Counted from the first letter of the stretch, positions 22,479 through 31,792 are shown. The stretch: 64,000 nucleotides of DNA from Hyphomicrobium sp. (GCA_030148425.1 JASBTM010000017.1:310001-374000), one strand, 5' to 3'. Notes: generated from the letters alone by a model not told the origin. Numbers and translations are program-made.

Positions 22479-23923
22479 CAATCCGCGAGCGCCTTCCGGA
22501 CCTCGTCGTGATCAGAAAACGGCACGATCCGATCGCCGATGATCTGGCCGGTTTCGTGGCCCTTTCCGGCCACAAGCACGACATCGCCCGGCTGCATCAT
22601 TGCGACTGCCGTTGCGATCGCTTCCGCGCGGTCGCCGATCTCGCGCGCCCCGGCGGCTCCCGCCAGAATTTCCTTGCGAATTTCGGCTGGCTGCTCGCTT
22701 CTCGGGTTGTCGTCGGTGACGATAGTTATATCGGCGCGTTCGACGGAAATGCGCCCCATGAGCGGGCGTTTGCCTTTGTCCCGGTCGCCGCCGCAGCCAA
22801 ACACGGAAATCAGCCGTCCCGTCGCGAATGGGCGGCAGCCATCGAGCGCTGCGGCGAGCGCCTCTGGCTTGTGCGCGTAATCGACGATGGCGAGTCCGCC
22901 GTTGCGCTCGCCGATGATTTCGAGGCGGCCGGGGACGCCTTTCAAGGTGCGGAGCGTCTGCAGGACGGCGGCTACATCTTCGCCTGTCGCGATGGCGAGC
23001 CCTGCTGCAACGAGCGCATTCTCGACCTGATATTCGCCAACGAGCGGCAGATCGACCTCATAGGATCTATCCCCCGCGCGCACGCCGATGATCTGGCGAA
23101 AGCCGTCGCGCGATAGCGACGTGCGCCGCAGGGCTTCGCCGTGCGTACCGACCTTCATGACGCGCAAACCCCGCGCACGTGCCGCCACTGCGACTTCGCT
23201 CGCATATGCGCCGTCCGAATTTATGACGGCTGGCTGACCGGGCTCCAGAAGGTCTGCGAAAAGGCGAAGCTTGGCGCGCAGATAATCCTCGATCGTCGGA
23301 TGATAATCCATGTGATCGCGACCGAGGTTCGTGAAAGCGGCGGCCGAAAGCTTGACGCCATCGAGGCGATGCTGATCGAGGCCATGCGACGACGCCTCGA
23401 ACGCGAGATGGGTTACGCCTTCTTCGGCGAGTGCCGCGAGCGTCGCGTGCAGTGTCACGGGGTCGGGCGTCGTCAAAGATCCGTAGATCGCGCCGGACGG
23501 CTTCACGATGCCGATAGTGCCGACGGACGCCGCCTTATATCCGAGTGCGGCAAAGATCTGGCGGGTGAAATCTGCGACAGACGTCTTGCCGCTCGTGCCC
23601 GTTACGGCGACGGCGCATTCCGGCTGACGGCCAGCGAGTTTGGCGGCGATTTTTGCGAGGACTGCGCGCGGATTATCGACCTTGATCAGCGCCACGCCCG
23701 GTGGAACTTCGACTTTGGCGTTGCGGCTGACGATGACGGCAACGGCGCCGCGCTCGACCGCTTCGGGGACGAAGGCCGCGCCATCGACCTTGACGCCTGG
23801 GAGGCCCGCGAAAATCGCGCCGGGTCCGACGGCGGCGCTGGCGGCGGTAATGCCAGAAACGGCAACGTCGGTCGCGCCGGGCGGCAATTCAATATCGGCG
23901 GGAAGCACCTCGCTCAGCCGCAT
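22478..23923 (-). CDS. murE: UDP-MurNAc-L-Ala-D-Glu--meso-diaminopimelate ligase MurE
   Basis: Adds the third residue of the stem peptide. P-loop GTSGKTSVADF, THLAFEASSHGLDQHR, and the DDNPRSE motif, whose DNPR sequence marks use of meso-diaminopimelate rather than lysine. 481 aa from MRLSEVLPAD at 23923; the frame is open to a TTG at 23956. AAGGAG lies 12 bases before this ATG. Overlaps murF by one base. Confidence 0.96.
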   Translation of the reverse strand: MRLSEVLPADIELPPGATDVAVSGITAASAAVGPGAIFAGLPGVKVDGAAFVPEAVERGAVAVIVSRNAKVEVPPGVALIKVDNPRAVLAKIAAKLAGRQPECAVAVTGTSGKTSVADFTRQIFAALGYKAASVGTIGIVKPSGAIYGSLTTPDPVTLHATLAALAEEGVTHLAFEASSHGLDQHRLDGVKLSAAAFTNLGRDHMDYHPTIEDYLRAKLRLFADLLEPGQPAVINSDGAYASEVAVAARARGLRVMKVGTHGEALRRTSLSRDGFRQIIGVRAGDRSYEVDLPLVGEYQVENALVAAGLAIATGEDVAAVLQTLRTLKGVPGRLEIIGERNGGLAIVDYAHKPEALAAALDGCRPFATGRLISVFGCGGDRDKGKRPLMGRISVERADITIVTDDNPRSEQPAEIRKEILAGAAGAREIGDRAEAIATAVAMMQPGDVVLVAGKGHETGQIIGDRIVPFSDHDEVRKALAD

Positions 23924-24004
23924 ATCGCCCCGCCGCTCCTTACGTCTTTCGATCAACCAATGACTTGAATAAGTGGCGGCGCGTGCCGCGTCAAATTCCG
24001 GTGC

Positions 24005-25663
24005 TCACTGAGTGGACGCCACGGTCTGCGGCGCAACGCCGAGCTGGGCTGCGATGCGGGCGATAAGCTCACCCGTCATCGGTGCCGCGTTGACGCCCGC
24101 CGTCCTATGCCCGCGAGTTTCCTCAATGCCCTTCGGCTCGAACAATATTACGAACGTCAAATATTGAGGGTCATCGGTCGGAAACGTGGCAAGAAATGAG
24201 GAGATGACCGAGTTCGATGTGTAGCCGCCCTTGGCGGCGATATCGGCGGTGCCGGTCTTTCCGCCGACGCGGAAGCCGGGCACATCGGCCTTGCCGCCGG
24301 TGCCGTCGCGATTGACGACGTTGAGGCGCATGAGGTTGGCCATCATCTGCGACGTGGCCGGGCTGACGACGGGTTTCCCGTCGGCGGCGCCAGCATCGAA
24401 TTTGCGCAAGAACGTCGGATGAACCGTCTTGCCGCTGTTCAAAACGGTCGCTGCGGCAGCCGCGAACTGCAACGGTGCGATAGCGATGCCATGTCCAAAG
24501 GACGCCGTGATGGTCGAGATCCGGTTCCAGCGCGGCGGCAATTGCGGGGCCGCGAGAGGACCTTCCTCTGTGGTCATCTGATCCAACAGACCGAGATTTT
24601 TCAGGAAGGCCTGGAGCTTCTCCGGTCCGGCTTCCAGAGCCAGCATTCCCGCGCCGACGTTGGAAGAATGCGTGTAGACTTCGGTGACCGTCAGTGGGCG
24701 GTTCGACGGGTGAAAATCCTTGACGGTGAAGCGGCCTGCCTCGAGGGGCTGGCGCACATCGAGAAGCGTATCGGGCTTCGCCAATCCCTCGTTGAAAGCC
24801 ATGGCGAGGGTCAGCGTCTTGAATACGGAGCCAAGCTCGTAGGTGCCGGCCGCCATCCGGTCGATATGCTTGTTGTCGAGCGCCTGCATCGGCCACGCCG
24901 GATCGACGCGCGGCAGGGACGCGCTGGCAATGATTTCGCCGGTCTTGATGTTGAGGACGACGCCCGCCGCGCCCTCGCTCTTATAACGCCGCGCGCCCTC
25001 GTCCAGTTCGTCTTCAAGGGCATGCTGCACGCCAATGTCGATCGACAGCCGCACCGGCGGACGACTAGAGAGCACGGCGGAATGCACCGGATCGACGCCG
25101 ACTTTGTCATCGATATAGCGTTCGATTCCGGAGACGCCGCGATTGTCGACATCGGTGTAGCCGAGCAGATGCCCTGCCATCTTGCCGCCGGGGTAAGCGC
25201 GTTTCAGCTCGTAGCGGAACGAGATGCCGGGCAGACCGAGATCGTGCACCTTCTGCGCAATGCCGGGCGCCACGCCTCGCCGCACCCAAATGAAACGCCG
25301 GTTCCTATCGGAAAGATCGCGGAGCAACTGTCCGCCATTGAGATCGGGAAGCACGGTCGAAAGCTTTTCGACCACCTCATCGCGATCGAGAACGAGGGCG
25401 GCGTCGGCAAAAATCGATGGCGCCTCGAGATCGGTCGCCAGCAAGCGGCCGTTACGGTCGACGATATCGGGACGGCTGAAGCTCGTGGCGGCAATCGGCT
25501 CGGAGATGGCGAGTGTGATGTCGGGATGGCGCGGCACCGCCAATACCAGAAGCTGGATTACGACGCCCGCAAACGCCGCGAAGAGAACGCCAGAGACAGC
25601 GCGCTCGGATGTCCGGCGCGCGTCACGATCCAAGATCCGTAAGTTTCCCCGTGCCCCAGTCAC
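24005..25663 (-). CDS. ftsI: Peptidoglycan D,D-transpeptidase FtsI (PBP3)
   Basis: Septal class B penicillin-binding protein that cross-links peptidoglycan made by FtsW. One N-terminal membrane helix (about residues 22-44), a dimerisation domain, then the transpeptidase domain: active-site SVFK (Ser279, Lys282), SSN (333-335) and KTG (469-471). 552 aa. The start is a GTG at 25663, 12 bases after the ftsL stop; no ATG in a suitable place was seen. Confidence 0.95.
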   Translation of the reverse strand: MTGARGNLRILDRDARRTSERAVSGVLFAAFAGVVIQLLVLAVPRHPDITLAISEPIAATSFSRPDIVDRNGRLLATDLEAPSIFADAALVLDRDEVVEKLSTVLPDLNGGQLLRDLSDRNRRFIWVRRGVAPGIAQKVHDLGLPGISFRYELKRAYPGGKMAGHLLGYTDVDNRGVSGIERYIDDKVGVDPVHSAVLSSRPPVRLSIDIGVQHALEDELDEGARRYKSEGAAGVVLNIKTGEIIASASLPRVDPAWPMQALDNKHIDRMAAGTYELGSVFKTLTLAMAFNEGLAKPDTLLDVRQPLEAGRFTVKDFHPSNRPLTVTEVYTHSSNVGAGMLALEAGPEKLQAFLKNLGLLDQMTTEEGPLAAPQLPPRWNRISTITASFGHGIAIAPLQFAAAAATVLNSGKTVHPTFLRKFDAGAADGKPVVSPATSQMMANLMRLNVVNRDGTGGKADVPGFRVGGKTGTADIAAKGGYTSNSVISSFLATFPTDDPQYLTFVILFEPKGIEETRGHRTAGVNAAPMTGELIARIAAQLGVAPQTVASTQ

Positions 25664-25675
25664 TTGCTCGCCCCC

Positions 25676-25972
25676 TCAACGGCCTTTGGCGGCCGGGCGC
25701 GTATCGAGTTCCGATACTTCGCGCCCGCTGTCGAATTGATCGGTCTTCGGAGGCCCAAGGCCGAGCTGACGGGCGAGACCATCGATGCGGTCGGGGCGGG
25801 CGAGCGTGCCGCGTTCCGCCTTCAAGACGGCGATGTCGCTGCGGGCGTCGTCGGCGAGGCGTTCCTTCGTCTGGACCTCGGCTTCAAGACGGCGCGTGTC
25901 GTAGTTCAAACCGTAAAGCAGCAGCGCACTGGAGAGGGCAAAAAAGAAAGCTGCAATATTCAACAGACGCAT
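25676..25972 (-). CDS. ftsL: Cell division protein FtsL
   Basis: Small bitopic divisome protein (98 aa). An N-terminal membrane helix (LLNIAAFFFALSSALLLYGL) is followed by a periplasmic coiled coil (about residues 27-60) and a short tail. Such proteins are poorly conserved; the assignment rests on size, topology and its place between rsmH and ftsI. Works with FtsB and FtsQ to activate FtsW/FtsI. Confidence 0.88.
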   Translation of the reverse strand: MRLLNIAAFFFALSSALLLYGLNYDTRRLEAEVQTKERLADDARSDIAVLKAERGTLARPDRIDGLARQLGLGPPKTDQFDSGREVSELDTRPAAKGR

Positions 25973-26029
25973 TTTGATACACTTCCCGCAATACTTGTTT
26001 ACAAGCCGAGTATTATCGTCCGTGCGAAG

Positions 26030-27049
26030 CTAGTCCGTCGTGCCCGCATTTATTGGCCATGCCGCCGCATCCATGCGGATGGCAGCCCGCAAACGTGCGG
26101 ACCGGGAACGAGGGTTCACTTCCAATTCACCTTTAGAAGGTGTTAACGGGCGGGAGTTAACAAGTCGGAAACTTGGCGCGGCAGATTTTATCAATTCCGG
26201 CGGCAGGTGCCGGGAAGCCCCAGGCGTCTTGCCGCTTCGCTCGGCAAGAAATTTTTTAACGATCCGATCTTCGAGGCTGTGGAACGTCACCACCACGAGC
26301 CGTCCGCCCGGCTTCAGAATGCGCTCAGCAGCAGCGAGACCCGCGGTCAGCTCGCCCAGCTCGTCGTTCACGTAAATCCTGAGAGCCTGAAACGTGCGCG
26401 TCGCCGGATGGCGGCCATCGACCTTGCGTCCGTGAAACACGCGCAAGACCAAATCGGCAAGCTCGAGCGTGCGCGTAAACGGCGCTTCTTCCCGCCGCTT
26501 GACGACCGCGCGCGCGATGGCGCGGGAGCGATGCTCTTCGCCATACGTGTAGATAACGTCGGCAATTTCTTCTTCTTCGCTCGTATTGAGAAAATCGGCG
26601 GCGCTCATTCCCGACGACGACATGCGCATGTCGAGCGGCCCGTCGGACTGAAACGAAAATCCGCGCTCGGCATTGTCGAGCTGCATGGACGAGACGCCGA
26701 TGTCGAGCACGATACCATCGACAAGCTGGCCGGCTAGTTCCGCCTGCACCGCCTCTTCCATCTGGCTGAAGGGCGTTTCGACGATTTGTAGGCGGCCTGC
26801 GAATTGCGCGACGAGCGGTGCCGAATCGCGAATGGCATTCGGATCGCGATCAAGCGCAAGCACCGTGCAATTGGCTTTTTCCAGGATCGCGCGTGTATAT
26901 CCGCCTGCGCCGAACGTGCCGTCGACGTACGTCTCGCCGTCCTTAGGCGCGAGGCTTTCGAGCACTTCCGAGATCAGCACGGGAATGTGGCGCGGATGCT
27001 TGTCAGCTGGCCCCAGCGAGGCTCCCTCTGCCCCGCCACCGCGCGTCAT
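26030..27049 (-). CDS. rsmH: 16S rRNA (cytosine-1402-N4)-methyltransferase RsmH
   Basis: SAM-dependent methyltransferase acting on C1402 of 16S rRNA in the cytoplasm. Seen: HIPVLISEVLESL, SAM motif VDGTFGAGGYTRAIL, LDIGVSSMQLD, GFSFQSDGPLDMRM, and RTFQALRIYVNDEL with VVVTFHSLEDRIVK, all MraW/RsmH signatures. 339 aa. Overlaps the mraZ stop as ATGA. Confidence 0.97.
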   Translation of the reverse strand: MTRGGGAEGASLGPADKHPRHIPVLISEVLESLAPKDGETYVDGTFGAGGYTRAILEKANCTVLALDRDPNAIRDSAPLVAQFAGRLQIVETPFSQMEEAVQAELAGQLVDGIVLDIGVSSMQLDNAERGFSFQSDGPLDMRMSSSGMSAADFLNTSEEEEIADVIYTYGEEHRSRAIARAVVKRREEAPFTRTLELADLVLRVFHGRKVDGRHPATRTFQALRIYVNDELGELTAGLAAAERILKPGGRLVVVTFHSLEDRIVKKFLAERSGKTPGASRHLPPELIKSAAPSFRLVNSRPLTPSKGELEVNPRSRSARLRAAIRMDAAAWPINAGTTD

Positions 27050-27537
27050 TCCCGTGCTCCCTCGTTGCCGTCATCATCCGACGAACGGCCACCCGCTGCG
27101 AAAAGCTTGCGCGTCACTTGGACTTTGCTACGCGCTTCCTTGCGGCGTTCTTCGAAGGCTTTGGGTTCCCACATCTGGAACTTGTCACCAAGGCCAACAA
27201 ACGTGACGGCGGCGTCCAGGTTGGCGCGGACGCGAAGGTTTTCAGGAAGGACGATGCGGCCGTCGCCATCGATCGAGAGAACCTGGACGTCGCCGTAAAG
27301 TGCGACAGAGAGTTCGTCGCGCTCATCCGAATAGTCCGGCAAGCCCGAGAGAAGCCCGTCGATTTTCTTTGCAAGTCTTTCGCCGCCTGCATCGAGCGCA
27401 GCAGCATCGAGCGAGGGGTAGCAGTAGAGTCCCCCCGGATAGCCGTCGCGTTCGAGGACGGCGCGAAACGGGGCTGGAATTGAGACCCGGCCTTTGGCGT
27501 CGATCTTGTTTGTGAATGTCGAGACAAAGCGGTCCAT
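27046..27537 (-). CDS. mraZ: Transcriptional regulator MraZ
   Basis: First gene of the dcw cluster; DNA-binding protein of the AbrB-like swapped-hairpin fold that commonly represses its own operon. Two MraZ repeats are visible: DAKGRVSIPAPFRAVL (residues 13-28) and DGDGRIVLPENLRVRANL. 163 aa with a charged C-terminal tail. TGGGGG lies directly before the ATG and probably serves as ribosome-binding site. The TGGGAG-type repeat array known from enterobacterial mraZ promoters was not clearly seen here. Confidence 0.95.
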   Translation of the reverse strand: MDRFVSTFTNKIDAKGRVSIPAPFRAVLERDGYPGGLYCYPSLDAAALDAGGERLAKKIDGLLSGLPDYSDERDELSVALYGDVQVLSIDGDGRIVLPENLRVRANLDAAVTFVGLGDKFQMWEPKAFEERRKEARSKVQVTRKLFAAGGRSSDDDGNEGARE

Positions 27538-27579
27538 CCCCCAGCTACGATTTCCGTCTCCCTACTCACTGTTACTGAG

Positions 27580-27676
27580 CCCTGGCGACTCCGCTGCGCG
27601 GAGCCGGCCGCCAGGGCCGGACCTATTTACTGGCCGCGGCGAGCTCCCTTTGGGGAGCAGGCCATCAGGGCCGGGA
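27580..27676. repeat. Tandem pair of REP-like palindromic repeats
   Basis: First unit 27580-27616: outer arms CCCTGGCG/CGCCAGGG around an inner hairpin CTCCGC-TGC-GCGGAG. Second unit starts about 54 bases later: GCTCCC-TTTG-GGGAGC (27643-27658). Aligned, both read GGCGA, CTCC, CT, GGAGC, GGCC, CAGGGCCGG at matching places, so they are diverged tandem copies. A third related copy lies at 32372-32418. They resemble bacterial REP elements in size and structure; no transposase for them is in the window. Confidence 0.65.
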
Positions 27677-27682
27677 AGTTTC

Positions 27683-27723
27683 GTTTCGGGTGGCGAATGC
27701 GCGGAACGCGTGTCGCCCGAAAC
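27683..27723. repeat. Long inverted repeat
   Basis: Perfect 8-bp arms GTTTCGGG (27683-27690) and CCCGAAAC (27716-27723) enclose a 25-base GC-rich centre with partial inner pairing. It lies next to the REP-like pair and may be a hairpin in RNA from either strand. No T-run follows on either side, so I do not call it a terminator. Confidence 0.5.
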
Positions 27724-28108
27724 AATCAAGAAAGAGACCGTGGCGGTCGCTCAGATTTGGGCCCTCTAACCAAACCGGCGCCCAACCACGGATTCCTACC
27801 CGGTGCGGACGGGCACATATGGGATCGCATGGGATTTAATGGTCGTCAACGGATTATTAAGGATATTTCGTGGCGCGAGACGGAATTGCACCGCTCATGC
27901 CCACGTCATGCCTCACGTCAAATATGAAAAAAAATCTGCAAGCCTCAGAAAGAAATTGATTTTGCCATTTCAAAAATCGGTATTCACGGAGACCTGATTT
28001 GGTTGCAGCCCCAGCGAGGGGCACTCTCTCCTGCAAGCGACGCGGGGCGCTCCAGATTTCTGGTGCCATGGCGAGTGCGGCCTCCGGCACCATCCAGGAG
28101 GTGCTGTC

Positions 28109-28942
28109 ATGGCGAATCTCGACCGGCCTACGAACACCCACTCGGACCTCGACCTAAGGTGGCCGGCTTCCGCCATCTGGCGTGACGGCGATCCGAACGT
28201 CCGGCTGATCACGACATCCGATGTCTGGGCCGCGCTTGCGCAGGGCATCGACGATTTCCGTGCCATGCCGACGCACTACTTCTTCGCGATCGCTATTTAC
28301 CCGATCGTCGGGATCATTCTTTTCCGGCTGCTTTTCGGATATCAACTGTTACCGCTCATCTATCCGATGGCCGCGGGGTTCGCCCTTCTTGGACCGTTCG
28401 TTGCTATCGGCCTCTATGAGATGAGCCGCCAGCGTGAACTGGGCGTGGATGCCTCTCCCGCGCAAGCCCTCGACGTCCTGCGCAGGCCCGGCATCGACTC
28501 GATACTGACGTTGGGAATGGCCTTGGGCCTGCTATTCGTCGCCTGGCTGTACATCGCGAACATGATGTACGTGCAGATTGTTGGCACTGAACCAACATCG
28601 CTCTCTGACTTCTTCCGGCAGGTCACAGGCTCCGGCGAAGGCGCAAGACTGATGATCGTCGGCAACCTTGTCGGCTTCCTGTTCGCCCTGTTCGTCCTGG
28701 TAACGACCGTCGTTTCGTTCCCGCTGCTGGTCGATCGTGACGTCGGCGCCGGGGCCGCCGTGCGAACGTCTATTCGTGCGTCGCTCGAAAATCCGATTCC
28801 GATTGCACTCTGGGGCCTGATCGTCGCCTTTGGGCTTCTGCTTGGCGCGCTGCCATTTCTATTTGGGCTCGCCATTGTATTGCCCGTCCTCGGTCACGCG
28901 ACGTGGCATCTCTACCGAAAGCTCGTCGTAACGCCGTCCTAA
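28109..28942 (+). CDS. DUF2189 family integral membrane protein
   Basis: 277-aa polytopic protein of unknown role. About six hydrophobic helices follow a 45-residue cytoplasmic N-terminus; the conserved DUF2189 features are the N-terminal segment with DVWAALAQGIDDFRAMP and the second half with FPLLVDRDVGAGAAVRTSIRASLENP. Start at 28109 is supported by a perfect AGGAGG at 28096-28101. Converges on the hydrolase gene with a 6-base gap between stops. Confidence 0.82.
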   Translation: MANLDRPTNTHSDLDLRWPASAIWRDGDPNVRLITTSDVWAALAQGIDDFRAMPTHYFFAIAIYPIVGIILFRLLFGYQLLPLIYPMAAGFALLGPFVAIGLYEMSRQRELGVDASPAQALDVLRRPGIDSILTLGMALGLLFVAWLYIANMMYVQIVGTEPTSLSDFFRQVTGSGEGARLMIVGNLVGFLFALFVLVTTVVSFPLLVDRDVGAGAAVRTSIRASLENPIPIALWGLIVAFGLLLGALPFLFGLAIVLPVLGHATWHLYRKLVVTPS

Positions 28943-28948
28943 CCGTTG

Positions 28949-29920
28949 TCAGTGATCGCGCACAAACTTGGCGAGCACAGGAAGCAGCTGGGGATCGAGC
29001 GGCAAAAAAGAATTCTGATAAGTCGCGAGGTTTTTCGCGCGATCGTCGGGCGCAGTTTTTAAAATGTGATTCATGCCCGGAATCACAACAAGCTTCGATG
29101 ACGGCAGCGCCGCCGCGAGCCGGTTGGCGTCATCGAGATCGACCTGCAGATCGGTGGTTCCTTGTACGACGAGCACCGGGCAACTCACCTGCGAAAGTTC
29201 TGCCGCCGGATCGAGCGGCATCCACGACATCAAATATCCCTGCACGCGCGGTTGATAGAGCGCCGCAAGTTCCACTGGAACGTTCGGCACTGCGACGCCG
29301 CGTTCCAGACTTTCGGAGATCTTTTTCGAAATCTGTTGCAGCTTGGGCGACACCCCCGCGTTGGAGAGCTGACGCGCCAGAATCTGGCCGATCGGCTTGC
29401 CTGCGCCTTCGAGCAGAATGAGCCCAGAAACACTTGTTTTCTTCGCAGCAAGCGTACCGACCAGTGCGCCTTCGCTATGTCCGAGAATGAATAGGCTCGA
29501 GACGTCAGATCGCCCGCGCAGAAACTCGAGCCAGGAAAGCGTGTCGTCGACATACGTGCCGAAACGAATGTCTTCGATGCTCTGCCCTTCGACCTGACTT
29601 TCCCCGATGCCACGCTTGTCGATCCGAAGCGAACCGATGCCGAGATCGGCGAGGCCGCGCGCGAGAAGCTTCAGGCTATCGGTGTCCATGCCCGGAGCAT
29701 TGCCATCTCGGTCAACGGGACCGGATCCCGGTAAGATCAAAACCATCGGCCCAGGCGACGTGCCGCCCGGTCCGATTATAGAGCCGTGGAGATCGCCATT
29801 CCTGACGTCGGCTTCCGTCCAAGCCATTGCGGGAAATGCCATCGATAACCAAAATGCGATCACAACAGTGAGGACATGACGCAAATCGATGTGGTTCGCT
29901 GCGTTCTTTTTCTTGTTCAT
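28949..29920 (-). CDS. Exported alpha/beta hydrolase
   Basis: 323 aa with a signal peptide (hydrophobic LTVVIAFWLSMAFPAMA, cleavage near residue 33), so probably periplasmic. Alpha/beta-hydrolase fold: LPGSGPVDRDG near the oxyanion region, nucleophile serine in GHSEGA, acid in GTTDLQVDLDDA and histidine in PGMNHI. The substrate cannot be told from sequence; the family includes carboxylesterases and peptidases. Divergent from the multicopper oxidase. Confidence 0.8.
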   Translation of the reverse strand: MNKKKNAANHIDLRHVLTVVIAFWLSMAFPAMAWTEADVRNGDLHGSIIGPGGTSPGPMVLILPGSGPVDRDGNAPGMDTDSLKLLARGLADLGIGSLRIDKRGIGESQVEGQSIEDIRFGTYVDDTLSWLEFLRGRSDVSSLFILGHSEGALVGTLAAKKTSVSGLILLEGAGKPIGQILARQLSNAGVSPKLQQISKKISESLERGVAVPNVPVELAALYQPRVQGYLMSWMPLDPAAELSQVSCPVLVVQGTTDLQVDLDDANRLAAALPSSKLVVIPGMNHILKTAPDDRAKNLATYQNSFLPLDPQLLPVLAKFVRDH

Positions 29921-30146
29921 TACAATGAAACACCGAAAGCCTTTTCAGCATCGAGACTATGACCGAACCCGCTGAAATGGGAAACGGGATCCGCCAATCT
30001 GCACCCTGCGTGCGGCCCCCATGCAAGACCGACAGACGCTAGCCACCGCACGCTTGACCACTGCTCATCTTGAGAATTAGGATGCGGCGACAGCCATCCT
30101 GCGAGCCGGCCAGCCAATTTCGGTACATCATCGTAAGGCGTAACTG

Positions 30147-31784
30147 GTGAACGATCTCAGTCGCCGCCAACTGCTTGTTGGAACTTCGGCGGTCGCGACG
30201 ATCGCGGCGCTGAAGCCGGTCGACACTTGGGCGGCCGATGCCGTCCGGCCCGCGCTTCCCATTCCCGCCGAGCTCCGGGCAACAAATGGCATCATCAGCT
30301 TCAGCGCGACTGCCGGCAAAGTAAGCTTCGCACCGGGTCAAATGACGCCGACGTACGGCTACAACGGCGCTTTCCTCGGGCCGGCGCTGCGCCTAAGGCG
30401 GGGCAAATCCGTTACGATCGATTTTTCCAACAATCTTGCCGAGGCCACTTCGGTCCATTGGCACGGATTGATCATACCGGGCGATGTCGACGGCGGCCCG
30501 CACCGACCCGTCGCGCCGGGCGATCATTGGCGGCCGACGCTGTCGATCGACCAGCCCGCCGCCACGCTGTGGTTCCATCCACACTTTTACCCAACAACGG
30601 CTGCCCAGGTGATCAAGGGCCTCGCCGGCCTGTTGATCGTCGAGGACGACGATACCGATCGGCTGGCGTTGCCATCGCGTTGGGGTATCGACGATATTCC
30701 GCTGATCATCCAGGATCGCCGTTTTAAAACCGACGGGCATTTCTTCGACAGCATGAACATCATCTCGGTCGTGAACGGCTACGTCGGCACCGAAGCGCTC
30801 GTCAACGGGGCCCGCTATCCCGAAGCGAAGACCGCGCGCGGTTGGATCAGACTGCGTCTGCTCGACGGCTCCAACGCCCGGAGCTACCTGCTAAAGGCGT
30901 CCGACGACCGCTCGCTCTACGTCATCGGTTCAGACGGCGGCTTGCTCGAAAATCCGGTCGAGGTAAAGCAACTAAAAATGTATGCGGGTGAACGCTACGA
31001 GGTTCTAGTCGATTGCCGCTCGGGCACGCCGTTCGACATCGTTGCGCTGCCGGTCGGAAATCCGATCATGCAATTGCCGCCGTTTGACATGCCCGTGCCA
31101 CTCGTGACGATCCGTCCCGACGGTGCCGACGGAAGAGGCGCACTTCCGGAATCGCTCGCAAAGCTGCCGCCCATTCCCACGGATCTGCCGCCCGTCAGTC
31201 AGAGCTTGGTGATGGACATGTTCCGCGACGAGGCGGGCATGATGCCCCTGGTCAAGGCCGGACTAACGATGGGCATGGGCGGCGGAGCGATGGCCATGGA
31301 TCACAGCAGCATGGCCGACATGCCAGACATGTCCCACGATCAAATGCCAGGAATGAGTCCCGCTGGACCTGCTCCCGATGTCGTTGCCCGCGTGACGAAG
31401 CTGATCGAGGACAGTCCGGAACTGTCGCTGAGCGAACAGCTCGCTGCAAATGGCGTCAATGGCAAGCCTTTCGCGATGCATGAGGTCGGTTTCGCCGCTC
31501 GTCGCGGCGAGATGCTGCATTGGAAGATTTCCGAGGGCTCGGACAAGATGCTGCATCCGGTGCATGTTCACGGCTGCCAATTCCGCATCGTGTCGGAAAA
31601 CGGCAAGCCCCCGGAGGCCCACCGCGCCGGATGGAAGGACATCGCGGCGATTTCGGAGGGCGGTGTCTCGGACATTTTAGTGAGCTTCCCGCAGCCCGCA
31701 GCGGCGGATGCACCATACATGGCCCACTGCCACATTCTCGAACACGAAGATTCGGGAATGATGGCCCAGTTCACCGTGGCTTAA
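30147..31784 (+). CDS. CueO-like multicopper oxidase (Tat-exported)
   Basis: 545-aa periplasmic multicopper oxidase, likely oxidising Cu(I) or other small substrates. A twin-arginine signal (SRRQLLVGTSAV) is at the N-terminus. Copper-ligand motifs: HWHG (His104, His106), HPH, HPVHVHG (from His470) and HCHILEHEDSGMM (from His527). The text VDGGPHRPVAPGD after HWHG and a Met/His-rich segment (about residues 375-410, e.g. MADMPDMSHDQMPGM) resemble CueO and suggest copper binding. Start is GTG at 30147 with AAGG 8 bases upstream. No copper regulator is adjacent. Its stop is 8 bases from the 3' end of rnpB, which converges on it. Confidence 0.88.
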   Translation: MNDLSRRQLLVGTSAVATIAALKPVDTWAADAVRPALPIPAELRATNGIISFSATAGKVSFAPGQMTPTYGYNGAFLGPALRLRRGKSVTIDFSNNLAEATSVHWHGLIIPGDVDGGPHRPVAPGDHWRPTLSIDQPAATLWFHPHFYPTTAAQVIKGLAGLLIVEDDDTDRLALPSRWGIDDIPLIIQDRRFKTDGHFFDSMNIISVVNGYVGTEALVNGARYPEAKTARGWIRLRLLDGSNARSYLLKASDDRSLYVIGSDGGLLENPVEVKQLKMYAGERYEVLVDCRSGTPFDIVALPVGNPIMQLPPFDMPVPLVTIRPDGADGRGALPESLAKLPPIPTDLPPVSQSLVMDMFRDEAGMMPLVKAGLTMGMGGGAMAMDHSSMADMPDMSHDQMPGMSPAGPAPDVVARVTKLIEDSPELSLSEQLAANGVNGKPFAMHEVGFAARRGEMLHWKISEGSDKMLHPVHVHGCQFRIVSENGKPPEAHRAGWKDIAAISEGGVSDILVSFPQPAAADAPYMAHCHILEHEDSGMMAQFTVA

Positions 31785-31792
31785 GAAAGAAA

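Larger units (their letters stand above)
27538..28108. other. Divergent intergenic region upstream of mraZ and the DUF2189 gene
   Basis: 571 bases between two divergent genes, with no convincing coding sequence. The half nearest mraZ is GC-rich and full of hairpins (27580-27723); the other half (27840-28000) is more AT-rich and likely carries the promoter for the plus-strand gene. The dcw promoter should also lie here. No tRNA or recognisable riboswitch seen. Confidence 0.6.

Noticed and set aside
27538-27570. MraZ-box repeats (TGGGAG-like) upstream of mraZ
   Set aside because: GGGAG and GGGGG occur once each near the start, but the regular spacing of three or more repeats was not found.
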